A stretch of DNA of 33,515 nt from an uncultured Flammeovirgaceae bacterium (GTDB lineage Bacteria; Bacteroidota; Bacteroidia; Cytophagales; Cyclobacteriaceae): contig CAKZYJ010000258.1 of NCBI GenBank assembly GCA_937884755.1, positions 1 through 33,515 on the forward strand, given 5' to 3'. Shown piece after piece: positions 32,424-33,515 of the stretch (its first letter is position 1; each line of letters starts with the position of its first letter). The notes beneath the pieces were generated by a model. The model ran no database searches. It was not told the DNA's origin and was given only the letters and a program-made list of their open reading frames with translations. Made by a program: the position numbers and the translations under genes.

Positions 32424-33515
32424 TCAGTCTACCATTGCTACTTGCACGTAGTAAGCGGAAAATGATTCGCCGGCTTCATTTTGAAAGGTGGCCCATAATT
32501 CGTGCTCTCCAGCGTCTACTGGCACAGAAAAAGTGACCAAACCTTGGTGATCAGTAAGATCAATTATTTCTTCATGATTACCAATAGATAAAGATGCCTG
32601 ATTGATATTTAGTGCAGCTCCAGCAGGTAACTCATTAACCGTAGTGCCTGACACGGCCGGACGCGCCACCACACTTTCATTATACTTTGCTTTCAATTCA
32701 GTGGGCCAGCGGAATAGTGAAAACCGATAAATACCACTTTGAGGAAATTCTACTGCCCACCAACCTTCACTTTTCATACCTTCCCGGATTAGCTTCTGGT
32801 TCCAAGCTACGCTATTGTAGCCTTCCGCCATATGCATATCGTGGGTATACAAAGTGGTAACTGGCGACTGAGGAGGACAAACTGTGATCAAGGGTGTTGC
32901 ATCAAACGAAGGCTGAATGTCTTGCCACCAATCTTCGTAGGCGATTCTAAGTTCTTCTTTTTTCTCAGGAAAACGATCAGCCACATCATTTTGCTGACCC
33001 GGATCATCTTCCAGATGGTATAGTTCTTCGCCGTTAATGAGTCGCCATTGCCCCTGCATGGTGGAGGATTGTCGCCATTTTTCGGGATATTCCAGTCGCT
33101 GTGAATCCGTAATGAGCACTCGGGAAGCGGTTTTGCTAGTGTCGCCATCGTAGATTAAACTCTTAAGGCTAGTACCATCGAAATTGATGTCTGACGAAGA
33201 TTCTAAACTTAGCAAACCAACCAATGTGGGAAATACATCTACGTGAGCGGTTAACGCCGTCACATCATGATTAGCTGGGATGCTACCACCGGGCCACCGA
33301 AGGAAAAAAGGCACTCGATGACCACCTTCGTACATGCTTCCTTTCTTTCCTCGCATTCCAGCGTTATAGCCAATTTCATTTCCACTGCGGCTACCAACTC
33401 CGTCGCTAGTTCCATTATCCGTCATGAAAACTAACAAAGTATTTTCCGCCAGATCATTTTCATCTAAATAGGTTAGTAGCTTTCCCAAGTTTTCATCCAG
33501 GTTAGCCAGCATCCC
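32424..33515 (-). CDS. S1 family sulfatase, C-terminal part (5' end outside the window)
   Basis: The frame stays open to the window edge; the ATG at 33512 is internal, since the preceding codon is in frame and GMLANLDENLGKLLTYLDEN is a mid-protein sulfatase segment. The metal-site strand LLVFMTDNGTSDG is present, then the typical YNAGMRGKKGSMYEGGHRVP and FFLRWPGG. The late LYHLEDDPGQQNDVAD matches arylsulfatase C-termini. The formylglycine motif lies outside the window. About 150 extra residues after the sulfatase fold form an all-beta tail ending AYYVQVAMVD. It is the first gene of the visible run, 31 bp before the GH2 gene. Confidence 0.92.
   Translation of the reverse strand, partial: GMLANLDENLGKLLTYLDENDLAENTLLVFMTDNGTSDGVGSRSGNEIGYNAGMRGKKGSMYEGGHRVPFFLRWPGGSIPANHDVTALTAHVDVFPTLVGLLSLESSSDINFDGTSLKSLIYDGDTSKTASRVLITDSQRLEYPEKWRQSSTMQGQWRLINGEELYHLEDDPGQQNDVADRFPEKKEELRIAYEDWWQDIQPSFDATPLITVCPPQSPVTTLYTHDMHMAEGYNSVAWNQKLIREGMKSEGWWAVEFPQSGIYRFSLFRWPTELKAKYNESVVARPAVSGTTVNELPAGAALNINQASLSIGNHEEIIDLTDHQGLVTFSVPVDAGEHELWATFQNEAGESFSAYYVQVAMVD

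Overview
The window comes from a Bacteroidota chromosome, most likely a marine Cytophagia/Cytophagales-type bacterium. The signs are a PorT homologue next to ubiE (type IX secretion, menaquinone), a PorE-like TPR/beta-propeller/OmpA protein, many lipoboxes without Shine-Dalgarno leaders, several TTG/GTG starts, and Bacteroidota-type promoter boxes (TAnnTTTG) before the tRNA and one lipoprotein gene. No database search was possible, so the taxonomic call is an inference.

Left part (1-11960). A 5' fragment of a PQQ-type dehydrogenase lipoprotein diverges from a PorE-like envelope protein gene across a 685-bp AT-rich spacer. Next come ubiE and porT, overlapping by 58 bases, and a very short zinc-ribbon gene (DUF2256 type, TTG start). 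pdxA and an M17 aminopeptidase run on the minus strand and diverge from rsmA-mgtE-D-2-hydroxyacid dehydrogenase. A membrane-anchored pentapeptide-repeat protein follows. These are mainly housekeeping genes.

Middle part (11961-22898). The region opens with a decayed 3' piece of an N-acyl-D-amino-acid deacylase and a 55-codon membrane ORF behind strong palindromes. A cellobiose-2-epimerase-like gene and a DUF3500 gene follow. Then come two tandem paralogous lipoprotein genes with an N-terminal domain, a DxDGDG calcium-type motif, Ig-like repeats and a C-terminal kelch propeller. The second copy is broken by a 5' frameshift/deletion and by one TGG-to-TGA change, and has three Ig-like repeats where the first has two. 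The two GTPases der and era follow, then an initiator tRNA-fMet with a recognisable promoter and terminator.

Right part (22899-33515). Directly after the tRNA lies a decayed tyrosine recombinase, a sign of an old integration. Beyond it is a minus-strand run of seven closely spaced genes: sulfatase (5' end outside the window), GH2 enzyme, sulfatase, GH29 alpha-L-fucosidase, aldo/keto reductase, zinc-type dehydrogenase and RhaM-type mutarotase. Together they read as a cluster for desulfating and cleaving a fucose-containing sulfated polysaccharide and oxidising the released L-fucose. No SusC/SusD pair or regulator is in view; they may lie past position 33515.

The best leads are the tRNA/recombinase/fucan-cluster boundary, the GH2 enzyme whose usual acid/base glutamate position is histidine, the tandem lipoprotein pair with repeat-number change and decay, and several genes or gene relics that a simple length-filtered gene search would miss.
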